Shown: positions 1-5,952 of the stretch, one piece after another
Layout: the number at the start of each line of letters is the position of its first letter
How positions within the stretch are numbered: position 1 is the stretch's first letter
From: Luminiphilus sp.
GTDB lineage: Bacteria > Pseudomonadota > Gammaproteobacteria > Pseudomonadales > Halieaceae
Direction: 5' to 3'
Assembly (NCBI GenBank): GCA_022425845.1
Contig: JAKMEU010000282.1
Span: 1 to 5,952, forward strand
DNA: 5,952 nucleotides
Translations under genes and position numbers: made by a program
The notes under the pieces: model-generated
Seen by the model: the letters and a program-made list of their open reading frames with translations, nothing else
What the model was told of the DNA's origin: nothing
The model's database searches: none

Positions 1-3000
1 GTTGAGCATTGTGTAGTTGATGTATTCCGAAAGCCTTATGTCGTCCAGTACGTCGCCATCGAAAATCACAAGGTCGGCGAGCTTACCCGCCTCTATGGAG
101 CCCAGGTCATCCTGCATGCCAAGGTGCATTGCGGCGTCATAAGTCGCGCCGCGCAGCGCTTCCCAGGGTGTGAAGCCACCCTGCACCATCATCCACATCT
201 CCCAATGAGGTGCGAGTCCTTCCCGCTGCCCGTGCGCGCCGATCATGACGCGAACCCCACTGTCGCGAAGCTTTTTGGCGGTGCGGGCCACATTGATGTG
301 GTTGTAATGGTGATCGGGGGCCTTGGGGCGGCGCATGCTGCGAGGCTCGACAAATTGAGCGGGTGAGTATCGCATCAGGCGCTCATTCAGCCAGACATCG
401 GATCGGTCATACCAGTACTCCTCACCCATAAGCCCCCCGTAGGAAACAACAAAGGTCGGCACGTAACCGGTGCCAACCTGTGACCACAGCTGCAGTACGT
501 CATCGTATATGTGGGCGATGGGAAGGGAGTGTTCAATGCTGGTATGCCCATCGATGAGGTGGTTCATGTTGTGCTGAAACTTCATTCCTCCCTCGGGCAT
601 GACCATGATGCCCTGTTGATCAGCGCTCTCAATGATCTGCTGTCGGGCACTACGCGCCAGTTGGTTATAGCTTTTAACCGAAATGGCTCCCGCGGATTTC
701 AGCCGTTCAACGTGAAAGCTGGCATCTTCGAGGGTGTTGACTTCAGAGGTCGCACCCGGGGCATTCGCCCCGTAGAGGATGGTTCCCGTTGACCAGGTCC
801 TGGGCCCGAGCACCAGCCCGGCGCGCTGCATTTCGGCATGGGTGAATATCTCACTGGTGTCGTTGGATGGGTCGTGAATGCTGGTCACGCCAAAGGCCAG
901 ATTGGAGTACTGCATCCAGTTTTGTTCCGGAATAATCTCTTCGCTGCCCATGCCGCCATGGGCGTGCGCATCGATTAAGCCCGGTGCAACGGTCTTCCCC
1001 TCGATGTCGACTACGGTGACCCCTGCGGGTATCTCTACCTCATCGGCCGACCCCACATGGGTAATGCGGTTTTGTTCAATAACGATCACGCCGTTGTGCA
1101 AGACTTCCTGCTGATTATCTGCGTCCCGCATGGTGATGATCGAGCCGCCAACCAGCGCCACCCGGGTCTCGGGCTTGTCGGCTGTCACTGAAAAACTCAG
1201 GTCGATCGTAGTGATGAGGGGAGCCTCCGGCTCGTGGATTTCGTCCGAGCCGCCCGATTCCTCGACAGCGGCAAACGCATCGGCCAGATCCCGTGTTGAT
1301 AGATGGGGGCCGTTTGACCAACGAAGCGCAGCGCTGTCGGGAGACCAGTGCAGAAATTCACCGGCATGTTGCGAAACACGCCGGACCGGTATCGCGCCTC
1401 CCTGTCGAGTGGCGATCAACGGTGCGCCGGTGGCCGTCAGGGGCATGACGAATGCCGTGAAATGCTCGGTAAAAGCAAGCCAGTGACCATCCGGGGACAC
1501 GGCAAAACTCGTGACCTTATCGCCTGTGGCGATGGTTCTCTCATCGAAGCCATTCAGGTCGACACTGCGGAGTTCCAAGCCGTTTTCACCGCGAGTCGTA
1601 AATAAAATGCGGCTGCCATCAGCGGAGAACTGCGGGCTTCTGCCCTCACTGCTGACTTTAACAGGCTGTCCGCCTTTGACAGCCACCCGATAAAGCCCGG
1701 GCTCAACGGACCAGAGCGGCGACAGGAGATAGCCCCCGGTCGTTTTCCTATAGACCACCGACTTCCCGTCGGGTGACAGGCGGGGTTGGACGTAGTGCCC
1801 GGGTGTCGAGACCAGAGTCCTGGGCCGGCCGCCACCTGTGCTGACCAATCGGACAGTACCCAGTTCCTGATCATCCCAGGTGGTGTAGACCAGGTTGCGG
1901 CCGTCCTGCGACAGTGACGGCCAGTATTCAAAATGCTGATTCTGGTCAGTGAGGCGCTCGGGCTGTTGCGGGCCATCCGCATTTAGCTTGCTTCGGTAAA
2001 GATAGCCCATGCTGCCGAAAATGGCGGCTTTCTTATCCGGGGTCATCTGGGGCCAGCGCAACATTTTGGAGGTCACGGTATCGGGAGCGACCTCCACAGC
2101 GAACCGGACTGTATCCCGGACTTGCTTGGTGATGGATAGGCGAGTCGACAGTGTCTCCAAATCCCCGGTTTCGGTATCCAGGCGATGCAGACGCCCCGCG
2201 GTCCAGAACACCAGATTTCGATTGTCAGGGAGCCACTCAAAGGCCGTGGTATTGCCGTGACTGCCCGCGGTTTCCTGTTCATCCCGCTCCAGGGTTGCGT
2301 AGACAATGTCTTCCCGTCCCGATTCGAGGTCTCTGATCACGATGGCACTATTGAAGTCAGGTAGCCGCTTCACAAAGGCCAGCTTCTTGCCGTCGGGTGA
2401 CGGTGTGGGACGAACGGCACCCCCGGGCCCTCCCGTCAACGTTTCGACTTCACCCGTATCCAGGTTGAGTCGGTTGATCGCAAAAATGCCTGCAGTGGCG
2501 TCTTTGTTGTACTGCCAGACCCACCCGGGTGATGTGTCCTGACTGTAATAGAGAAAGGAGCCGTCGGGTGAGAAGGCCGGTTCTGCGATAGATTTTTGCG
2601 CCCGCTTCCCATCGGGGTTGTCTACCACTTCCACGCCTGACCCGCCCTTTATGTGGTACAGCCAGATTTCGCCCGAGGGAATGCTGCGTCTGGATATGCT
2701 GCCTTTTCGCGCCGCCAGCCACTGGCCGTCCGGCGACCACGCCGGATTGTGAATATTGTGTTGGGTTTCATGGGTAACCTGCTCCAGATTACTGCCATCC
2801 CGATCCATGACCCAGATGTTGTCGTTACCATCCCGATCGGATATGAATGCGATTCGCTCTCCGTCAGGGCTGAAGGCGGGCTGGAAGTTCCACTCGATAC
2901 CGTTGGTCAGTGCTGCTGCTTCGCCCCCCGCGATTGGCATGCTGTAGATATCCCCTAGCATGTCGAAGACGACGGTCTGCCCGTCGGGGCTGACGTCGAC

Positions 3001-3150
3001 AAAAGACCAGGTCGTCGTTTCCGTCTCGATGTTTATATCCCGCCATGGTCCCGGTGGTTCGGAGACGCTCCAGGCGTCGGCATCGTCCTCCACCGCCTGG
3101 CTGTTTAGCGAAAGCAGAAGTGAAAGAACGGCGAGTAGGCTTCGATTCAT
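1..3150 (-). CDS. Exported TolB/PD40 beta-propeller fused to a metal-dependent amidohydrolase (3' end cut by window)
   Basis: An open frame of 1050 codons runs from ATG at 3150 to base 1 without a stop, so the C-terminus is missing, probably by a few dozen residues. Residues 1-19 look like a signal peptide (MNRSLLAVLSLLLSLNSQA, cleavage after SQA), which implies export to the periplasm or beyond. Residues about 45-610 carry repeated PD40/WD40-like strands with SPDG motifs at 54, 94, 139, 194, 251, 459, 552 and degenerate copies (SQDG 414, SADG 509, SPDS 603), enough for two propellers. The amidohydrolase domain starts near 663 (VALVGGSIITM). It has the HxH metal motif at H729/H731 (DAHAHGG), a candidate bridging lysine K826 (VKSYN), H874 in TSIEHS, GAHGQ around H973, and the typical closing GSIEAGKLADLVIFDGD at 1017. 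Family members hydrolyse C-N or related bonds in imidazolonepropionase- or prolidase-like compounds; the substrate here is unknown. Fold assignment is strong, specificity is open. The start at 3150 is preferred for its GGAG and signal peptide; in-frame ATGs also lie at 3168 and 3213. Confidence 0.93.
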   Translation of the reverse strand, partial: MNRSLLAVLSLLLSLNSQAVEDDADAWSVSEPPGPWRDINIETETTTWSFVDVSPDGQTVVFDMLGDIYSMPIAGGEAAALTNGIEWNFQPAFSPDGERIAFISDRDGNDNIWVMDRDGSNLEQVTHETQHNIHNPAWSPDGQWLAARKGSISRRSIPSGEIWLYHIKGGSGVEVVDNPDGKRAQKSIAEPAFSPDGSFLYYSQDTSPGWVWQYNKDATAGIFAINRLNLDTGEVETLTGGPGGAVRPTPSPDGKKLAFVKRLPDFNSAIVIRDLESGREDIVYATLERDEQETAGSHGNTTAFEWLPDNRNLVFWTAGRLHRLDTETGDLETLSTRLSITKQVRDTVRFAVEVAPDTVTSKMLRWPQMTPDKKAAIFGSMGYLYRSKLNADGPQQPERLTDQNQHFEYWPSLSQDGRNLVYTTWDDQELGTVRLVSTGGGRPRTLVSTPGHYVQPRLSPDGKSVVYRKTTGGYLLSPLWSVEPGLYRVAVKGGQPVKVSSEGRSPQFSADGSRILFTTRGENGLELRSVDLNGFDERTIATGDKVTSFAVSPDGHWLAFTEHFTAFVMPLTATGAPLIATRQGGAIPVRRVSQHAGEFLHWSPDSAALRWSNGPHLSTRDLADAFAAVEESGGSDEIHEPEAPLITTIDLSFSVTADKPETRVALVGGSIITMRDADNQQEVLHNGVIVIEQNRITHVGSADEVEIPAGVTVVDIEGKTVAPGLIDAHAHGGMGSEEIIPEQNWMQYSNLAFGVTSIHDPSNDTSEIFTHAEMQRAGLVLGPRTWSTGTILYGANAPGATSEVNTLEDASFHVERLKSAGAISVKSYNQLARSARQQIIESADQQGIMVMPEGGMKFQHNMNHLIDGHTSIEHSLPIAHIYDDVLQLWSQVGTGYVPTFVVSYGGLMGEEYWYDRSDVWLNERLMRYSPAQFVEPRSMRRPKAPDHHYNHINVARTAKKLRDSGVRVMIGAHGQREGLAPHWEMWMMVQGGFTPWEALRGATYDAAMHLGMQDDLGSIEAGKLADLVIFDGDVLDDIRLSEYINYTMLN

Positions 3151-3183
3151 GAGGGGGCTCCATTGCATGAGGGGGCGCCATTG
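3148..3183. repeat. 18-bp tandem duplication over the hydrolase start codon
   Basis: Two adjacent 18-base units, 3148-3165 (catgagggggctccattg) and 3166-3183 (catgagggggcgccattg), differ at one base (3159 t versus 3177 g). Each contains an ATG on the minus strand, and 18 is a multiple of three, so the two ATGs (3150 and 3168) are in the same frame. The single difference puts GGAG before the 3150 ATG, while the equivalent position before the 3168 ATG reads GGCG. The duplication is directly visible. Its effect on translation is inferred. Confidence 0.85.
3158..3161 (-). promoter_or_regulatory. Ribosome-binding site deciding the hydrolase start
   Basis: Minus-strand GGAG with 7 bases between it and the ATG at 3150. 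The other in-frame ATGs have weaker sites: GGCG at the same distance before 3168, and only a distant CAGGT before 3213. This, together with the signal peptide beginning directly at 3150, favours 3150 as the main start. Confidence 0.5.
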
Positions 3184-3211
3184 GAAGGGGCGTACATAAG
3201 TCCGGATGAGC

Positions 3212-3239
3212 ATAGTACCCGTGACCTGCCCAGAGGCAA
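3212..3239 (-). promoter_or_regulatory. Candidate sigma70-type promoter for the hydrolase gene
   Basis: On the minus strand TTGCCT (3239-3234) and TACTAT (3217-3212) are separated by 16 bases; each matches 4 of 6 consensus positions. Transcription would begin near 3205, leaving a leader of about 55 bases before the ATG at 3150. It would also place the in-frame ATG at 3213 outside the transcript. Such matches occur by chance in GC-rich DNA, so this is a weak call resting on position as much as sequence. Confidence 0.3.
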
Positions 3240-3241
3240 GA

Positions 3242-3257
3242 CCCGGTGAGCGCCGGG
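3242..3257 (-). other. Short GC-rich inverted repeat between pgi and the hydrolase gene
   Basis: CCCGG at 3242-3246 pairs with CCGGG at 3253-3257 across a 6-base loop. On the minus strand the stem is followed by TCTTGCC rather than a run of T, so it lacks the tail of an intrinsic terminator. It may be a weak or factor-assisted termination or RNA-stability element, or chance. Confidence 0.25.
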
Positions 3258-3272
3258 CTCGACAGTGGTTTT

Positions 3273-3295
3273 CGGTTCCCCGACGTCCGGAACGG
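3273..3295. other. Imperfect inverted repeat downstream of pgi
   Basis: CGGTTCC (3273-3279) and GGAACGG (3289-3295) pair at six of seven positions around a 9-base loop containing the palindrome GACGTC. The plus-strand side is followed by TTTTGTT and the minus-strand side by AAAACC. If it acts as a terminator, it is better oriented for plus-strand transcripts than for pgi. It lies about 35 bases beyond the pgi stop. Function is uncertain. Confidence 0.25.
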
Positions 3296-3329
3296 TTTTG
3301 TTGGCTTGTGCCGTCCCGGATAAATTTTC

Positions 3330-4946
3330 TCAGGGCTCAGGGTTGGCGTCGCGCCAGGCGCGCAAGATGACAGCAGTGGCGTCATCCACAGCGTCAAAAC
3401 CTTCCCCGGTCTCCAGTATCTTGAGAATTCTGCGACCAATGACCTTGCCCAGTTCAACGCCCCACTGGTCGAAGGCATTGATGCCAAGAAGGCGGGACAG
3501 GAAAAAGGTTTTGTGCTCGTAGGCGGCGATCAATGCGCCCAGGGCGTTTGGCGTCACCGAATTAAAGTAGATCAGGGAATGGCCGTGGTTCCCCGGCATT
3601 TCATAATGGGGCCCAAAGGCCTCGGGTTGGCCCCGCTCCTGGGCGAGAGCCTGTGCCGCGGCCGTATCACGCCCTGTGAGCAGTGCCCGACTCTGGGCCA
3701 GCGCATTGGCCGCGAGCTTGCGATGGGCATCCCGATCCACGCCATCATTGGTTAACGGCAGGATAATGTCTGCAGTGAAGCGCCGGTTACCCTGATGGAG
3801 CAATTGGTAGTAGCTGTGCTGTCCAATGGTGCCAGCGGAACCCCACAGTACCGGTGCTGTGGGCTCTGATAAGGGAGCCCCTGAAAGGTCGACGCGCTTA
3901 CCGTTACTCTCCATTGACAGCTGCTGCAGAAAGTCGGGCAGGTGCTCCAGCCGCTGGGAGTAGGGCAGGACCGCGTGGGTATCGCTATCAAGGTAACGTG
4001 TGTTCCAGAGCTCCAGTAGTGACAGCATCAGCGGAAGGTTGTCTTTGCCTGTGGCCTGCTGTGTATGTTCATCCATGCTTCTGGCGCCGGCCAGCAGTTT
4101 GGCAAAAGTAGACCACCCCCCCTGCAGTGCAACGGAGAGCCCCACTGCCGACCAGAGTGAATAGCGTCCCCCGACCCAGTCCCAGATCGGAAAGCAATCA
4201 GCCTCCTGAATACCAAAAGAACCGGCAGCGGAGATGTTGGTGGTGACCGCTACCATATGCCGTGCCACGTCGTCTTCCCCGGCGCCAGACGCGAGAAGCC
4301 AGTCCCGGGCGCGCAGGGCGTTGGTGAGCGTCTCCTCGGTTGTGAATGATTTTGAGCAGACGATAAAAAATGTTGTCGCAGGATTCAGTTGCGCTAGTGT
4401 TTCATCAAGATCCTGAGGATCGACGTTGGCGACAAAGTGTGTGGTCATTCTGTCCCCGGAACTGCGCAGCGCACGACACACCATACGGGGCCCAAAATCG
4501 GAACCGCCAATCCCCAGGTTGACCACGTCGGTAAAGGGCGTGCGGGCAAACCCACAGCGCTTACCCTCATGAACGTCTGTCACGAGTCTGATGAGGGACG
4601 CGTTAACCTTCTCGACTTCAGTAAAGAGCGAGGGCAGCTCGCCGGCTCGCGTGCCTCGCAGCAACGTGTGGAGAGCAGGGCGTTCCTCAGTGACATTGAC
4701 GGGGGCGCCACCCGTGAGATTTTCAAAGCTGCCCGACAGGTCGGCGGATTCGGCGCGTTGGAGCAGAGCTTCCCGGGCTTCTTTGTTTAGCAGGTGTTTA
4801 CTGTAATCGAGTATCAGGCCCGCAGCCTCGCAACGGCAGTCGCTGGCCCGATCGCCCTCAGCATCAAAGAGGTCGACGACCCGCACTCCCGACAGCTGCC
4901 TCGCGAGTGCTTCGAGGTGGTTTTCATCGCTAAGGGTGCCTGTCAT
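3330..4946 (-). CDS. pgi: Glucose-6-phosphate isomerase
   Basis: Interconverts glucose-6-phosphate and fructose-6-phosphate in the cytoplasm, serving glycolysis and gluconeogenesis. Numbered from the ATG at 4946 (538 residues; family usually about 545-550): the sugar-phosphate loop LGIGGSDFGP is near 145-154; signature 1 is WVGGRYSLWSAVGLS at 257-271; catalytic Glu346 is in MESNGKR; catalytic His377 is in GTIGQHSYYQ; signature 2 is LLGINAFDQWGVELGK at 486-501, ending in catalytic Lys501. The Glu-to-His spacing of 31 equals that of the E. coli enzyme (355, 386). An in-frame ATG at 4955 would add three residues but has no usable ribosome-binding site, whereas 4946 has GGA nine bases upstream. 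The gene follows the fructokinase by 19 bases (10 with the longer start), so the two are probably cotranscribed. One oddity is GNHGHS at 452-457, where many relatives have GNRPS/GNRPT. The stop codon lies in a CCCTGAG tandem repeat. Confidence 0.97.
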   Translation of the reverse strand: MTGTLSDENHLEALARQLSGVRVVDLFDAEGDRASDCRCEAAGLILDYSKHLLNKEAREALLQRAESADLSGSFENLTGGAPVNVTEERPALHTLLRGTRAGELPSLFTEVEKVNASLIRLVTDVHEGKRCGFARTPFTDVVNLGIGGSDFGPRMVCRALRSSGDRMTTHFVANVDPQDLDETLAQLNPATTFFIVCSKSFTTEETLTNALRARDWLLASGAGEDDVARHMVAVTTNISAAGSFGIQEADCFPIWDWVGGRYSLWSAVGLSVALQGGWSTFAKLLAGARSMDEHTQQATGKDNLPLMLSLLELWNTRYLDSDTHAVLPYSQRLEHLPDFLQQLSMESNGKRVDLSGAPLSEPTAPVLWGSAGTIGQHSYYQLLHQGNRRFTADIILPLTNDGVDRDAHRKLAANALAQSRALLTGRDTAAAQALAQERGQPEAFGPHYEMPGNHGHSLIYFNSVTPNALGALIAAYEHKTFFLSRLLGINAFDQWGVELGKVIGRRILKILETGEGFDAVDDATAVILRAWRDANPEP

Positions 4947-4955
4947 TGCTTGCAT

Positions 4956-4958
4956 TCC
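4956..4958 (-). promoter_or_regulatory. Weak ribosome-binding site for pgi
   Basis: Minus-strand GGA sits nine bases before the ATG at 4946 and directly abuts the ATG at 4955. This supports 4946 as the start. A five-codon frame, ATG GAA TGC AAG CAA TGA, begins at 4960 and ends in an ATGA overlap with the 4946 start, which may be chance. Translation may also rely on ribosomes finishing the fructokinase just upstream. Confidence 0.35.
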
Positions 4959-4965
4959 ATTTACG

Positions 4966-5877
4966 TTACAAATCTAGCGCGGCTTCGGCCATCAGGACGG
5001 CCCCCATGAGTCCGGATACCGGCGCCAGTTGGGGTTGGCGAATAAGCTGCTCCACTGCCTCAGCGCTGTTCCACCGGGGTAGATAACCCGCCATCAAGCT
5101 CCTGAACTGCCCACAAACGGCGGCTCTCAGGCCCGGAGTTTCCATTACCCCACCCCCGAGTACCAGCGCGTCCGGCATCAGGGTCAGCGTTAAGTTAAGG
5201 CACATTTGCGCGACATAGTAACTCGTCAGGGCGTGGGCCGGGTGGTGGGGTGGCAGTTCGGATAACGGTGCGCCCCAGCGCTGCCGGATAGCGGCTCCAG
5301 AAGCCAGCCCTTCAAGACAGCTTCCATGGAAGCTGCAACAGCCCTGGGGCGCTGGGTCGTCAGGATGCACAGCGATGGCCATATGTCCCAGCTCCGGATG
5401 CCCCAATCCGTTACTGGGTCGGCCTTCGAGCATAATGCCGCCGCCAATGCCGGTTCCCACCGTAACGTAAACAACTCTGGGGCAGCCCCGGGCTACGCCC
5501 GCGCAGGACTCGGCCAGGGCTGCACTGTTGACGTCGCTGTCCACCACAATCGGAACGTTGAATTCCGCCAGCGCATGAACGTAGTTGACGCCCTGCCAAC
5601 CGGCTTTCGGCGTGGGGCCAATCACGCCGTAATCTGCCCGCTTTTTTTCGATGCCCACCGGGCCAAAGGTGGCGACCCCAATGGACTCAAAAGGGCGCTG
5701 ATCAAATTCCTGACGCAGAAAGGACAGTATCGATTGAAGCGTGATCTCTGGGTCGCCGGTGGCAACGCTGTAATAGGGATGGCGGGCAGTCACTCGCGAT
5801 CCCACGACGGCCAGGCACTTGCTGCCGCCTGCTTCAATGGCTGCGATTCGCGGTGGTTGGGTTTCAGAGTTTCCCAT
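4966..5877 (-). CDS. ROK-family fructokinase
   Basis: ATP-dependent cytoplasmic kinase expected to make fructose-6-phosphate from fructose; some relatives also accept mannose. The 303-residue product has the family's usual length. Visible motifs are the phosphate-binding loop IEAGGSK at 14-20, the catalytic aspartate D115 in VVDSDVNSAALAE, the glycine loop GTGIGGG at 141-147, and the ROK zinc site H171 / C181 / H184 / C187 in HPDDPAPQGCCSFHGSC. It continues as LEGLASGAAIRQRWG, which resembles Bacillus YdhR/ScrK-type fructokinases rather than glucokinases or NagC-like regulators. There is no N-terminal DNA-binding helix-turn-helix. The IEAGG start is preceded by about ten extra residues (MGNSETQPPR). 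No good ribosome-binding site precedes the ATG; the nearest is GGGA 12 bases away. The gene is followed closely by pgi, whose substrate is this enzyme's product, which supports the fructokinase call. Hexose specificity is inferred, not proven; symbols such as scrK, mak or frk are used for relatives. Confidence 0.92.
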   Translation of the reverse strand: MGNSETQPPRIAAIEAGGSKCLAVVGSRVTARHPYYSVATGDPEITLQSILSFLRQEFDQRPFESIGVATFGPVGIEKKRADYGVIGPTPKAGWQGVNYVHALAEFNVPIVVDSDVNSAALAESCAGVARGCPRVVYVTVGTGIGGGIMLEGRPSNGLGHPELGHMAIAVHPDDPAPQGCCSFHGSCLEGLASGAAIRQRWGAPLSELPPHHPAHALTSYYVAQMCLNLTLTLMPDALVLGGGVMETPGLRAAVCGQFRSLMAGYLPRWNSAEAVEQLIRQPQLAPVSGLMGAVLMAEAALDL

Positions 5878-5910
5878 GGTGGTAGCGTTTCCCGGGGCGT
5901 TGGCTTGCCG

Positions 5911-5923
5911 AATAATATAAAAA
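5911..5923 (-). promoter_or_regulatory. AT-rich -10-like element upstream of the fructokinase
   Basis: The minus strand reads TTTTTATATTATT in otherwise GC-rich DNA, containing TATATT and TATTAT (each 5 of 6 to the -10 consensus), 34-42 bases before the fructokinase ATG. A TTGGCA (5945-5940) resembles a -35 box but is 20 bases from TATATT, longer than ideal. It probably marks the promoter of the fructokinase-pgi unit. The rest of 5878-5952 shows no gene. Confidence 0.35.
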
Positions 5924-5952
5924 GCTCCATGGTGGCTGCTGCCAATAACAAA

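Noticed and set aside
124..2958. Many plus-strand open frames of 60-118 codons opposite the hydrolase gene
   Set aside because: They overlap a continuous 1050-codon minus-strand frame with clear domains, their translations show no recognisable motif, and such antisense frames are expected in GC-rich coding DNA.
3281..3288. GACGTC palindrome as a possible operator
   Set aside because: It is only six bases, lies in a hairpin loop, has no second copy near a promoter, and is readily explained by chance.
2864..3487. Minus-strand frame of 207 codons bridging the pgi 3' end and the hydrolase 5' end
   Set aside because: It is out of frame with both well-supported genes, overlaps each, and its product is rich in Arg/Pro/Ser without family resemblance. 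It is a shadow frame.
4437..4790. Plus-strand frame of 117 codons inside pgi
   Set aside because: It lies wholly opposite conserved pgi sequence with no motif or ribosome-binding site.
4966..5877. ROK protein as a transcriptional repressor (NagC/XylR type)
   Set aside because: There is no N-terminal helix-turn-helix, and the ATP-binding, catalytic Asp and zinc motifs of a sugar kinase are intact.
5926..5936. GCCACCATGG resembling a eukaryotic Kozak start
   Set aside because: All genes here are bacterial in type and closely packed, and the NcoI-like CCATGG context can arise by chance.

Overview
The window holds three protein-coding genes, all on the minus strand. Reading in the direction of transcription (from high to low coordinates) they are a ROK-family fructokinase (4966-5877), glucose-6-phosphate isomerase pgi (3330-4946 or 4955), and a very large exported beta-propeller/amidohydrolase protein (3150 down to base 1, where the window cuts it). 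Coding density is high and I see no tRNA, rRNA, CRISPR array, insertion sequence or phage gene. GC-rich coding sequence, short intergenic gaps and the gene families suggest a Gram-negative bacterium, most likely a gammaproteobacterium. This is inferred from family resemblance only and I would not name a genus.

Region by region: 5878-5952 is the leader upstream of the fructokinase, with an AT-rich -10-like stretch but no gene I can support. 4966-5877 encodes the fructokinase. Its stop codon lies only 10-19 bases before the pgi start, so the two are almost certainly one transcription unit. 3151-3329 is the largest gap. It has two modest inverted repeats, a candidate sigma70-type promoter and an 18-bp tandem duplication that carries the start codon and ribosome-binding region of the next gene. 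From 3150 to base 1 there is one uninterrupted 1050-codon frame. It encodes a signal peptide, about 600 residues of TolB/PD40-like beta-propeller repeats and a C-terminal metal-dependent amidohydrolase domain. Only the last few dozen residues appear to be missing.

Functionally, fructokinase makes fructose-6-phosphate and Pgi interconverts it with glucose-6-phosphate. The pair therefore forms a two-step cytoplasmic route bringing free fructose (or possibly mannose) into central metabolism. The large hydrolase is exported and has no obvious biochemical link to that pair. It probably has its own promoter, and its substrate (a cyclic amide, peptide-like or similar C-N bond compound) cannot be told from sequence.

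I found no evidence of a new multi-gene system here. The points most worth a second look are the start-site duplication of the hydrolase gene, non-canonical residues at its expected metal-ligand positions, and a divergent C-terminal motif in Pgi.
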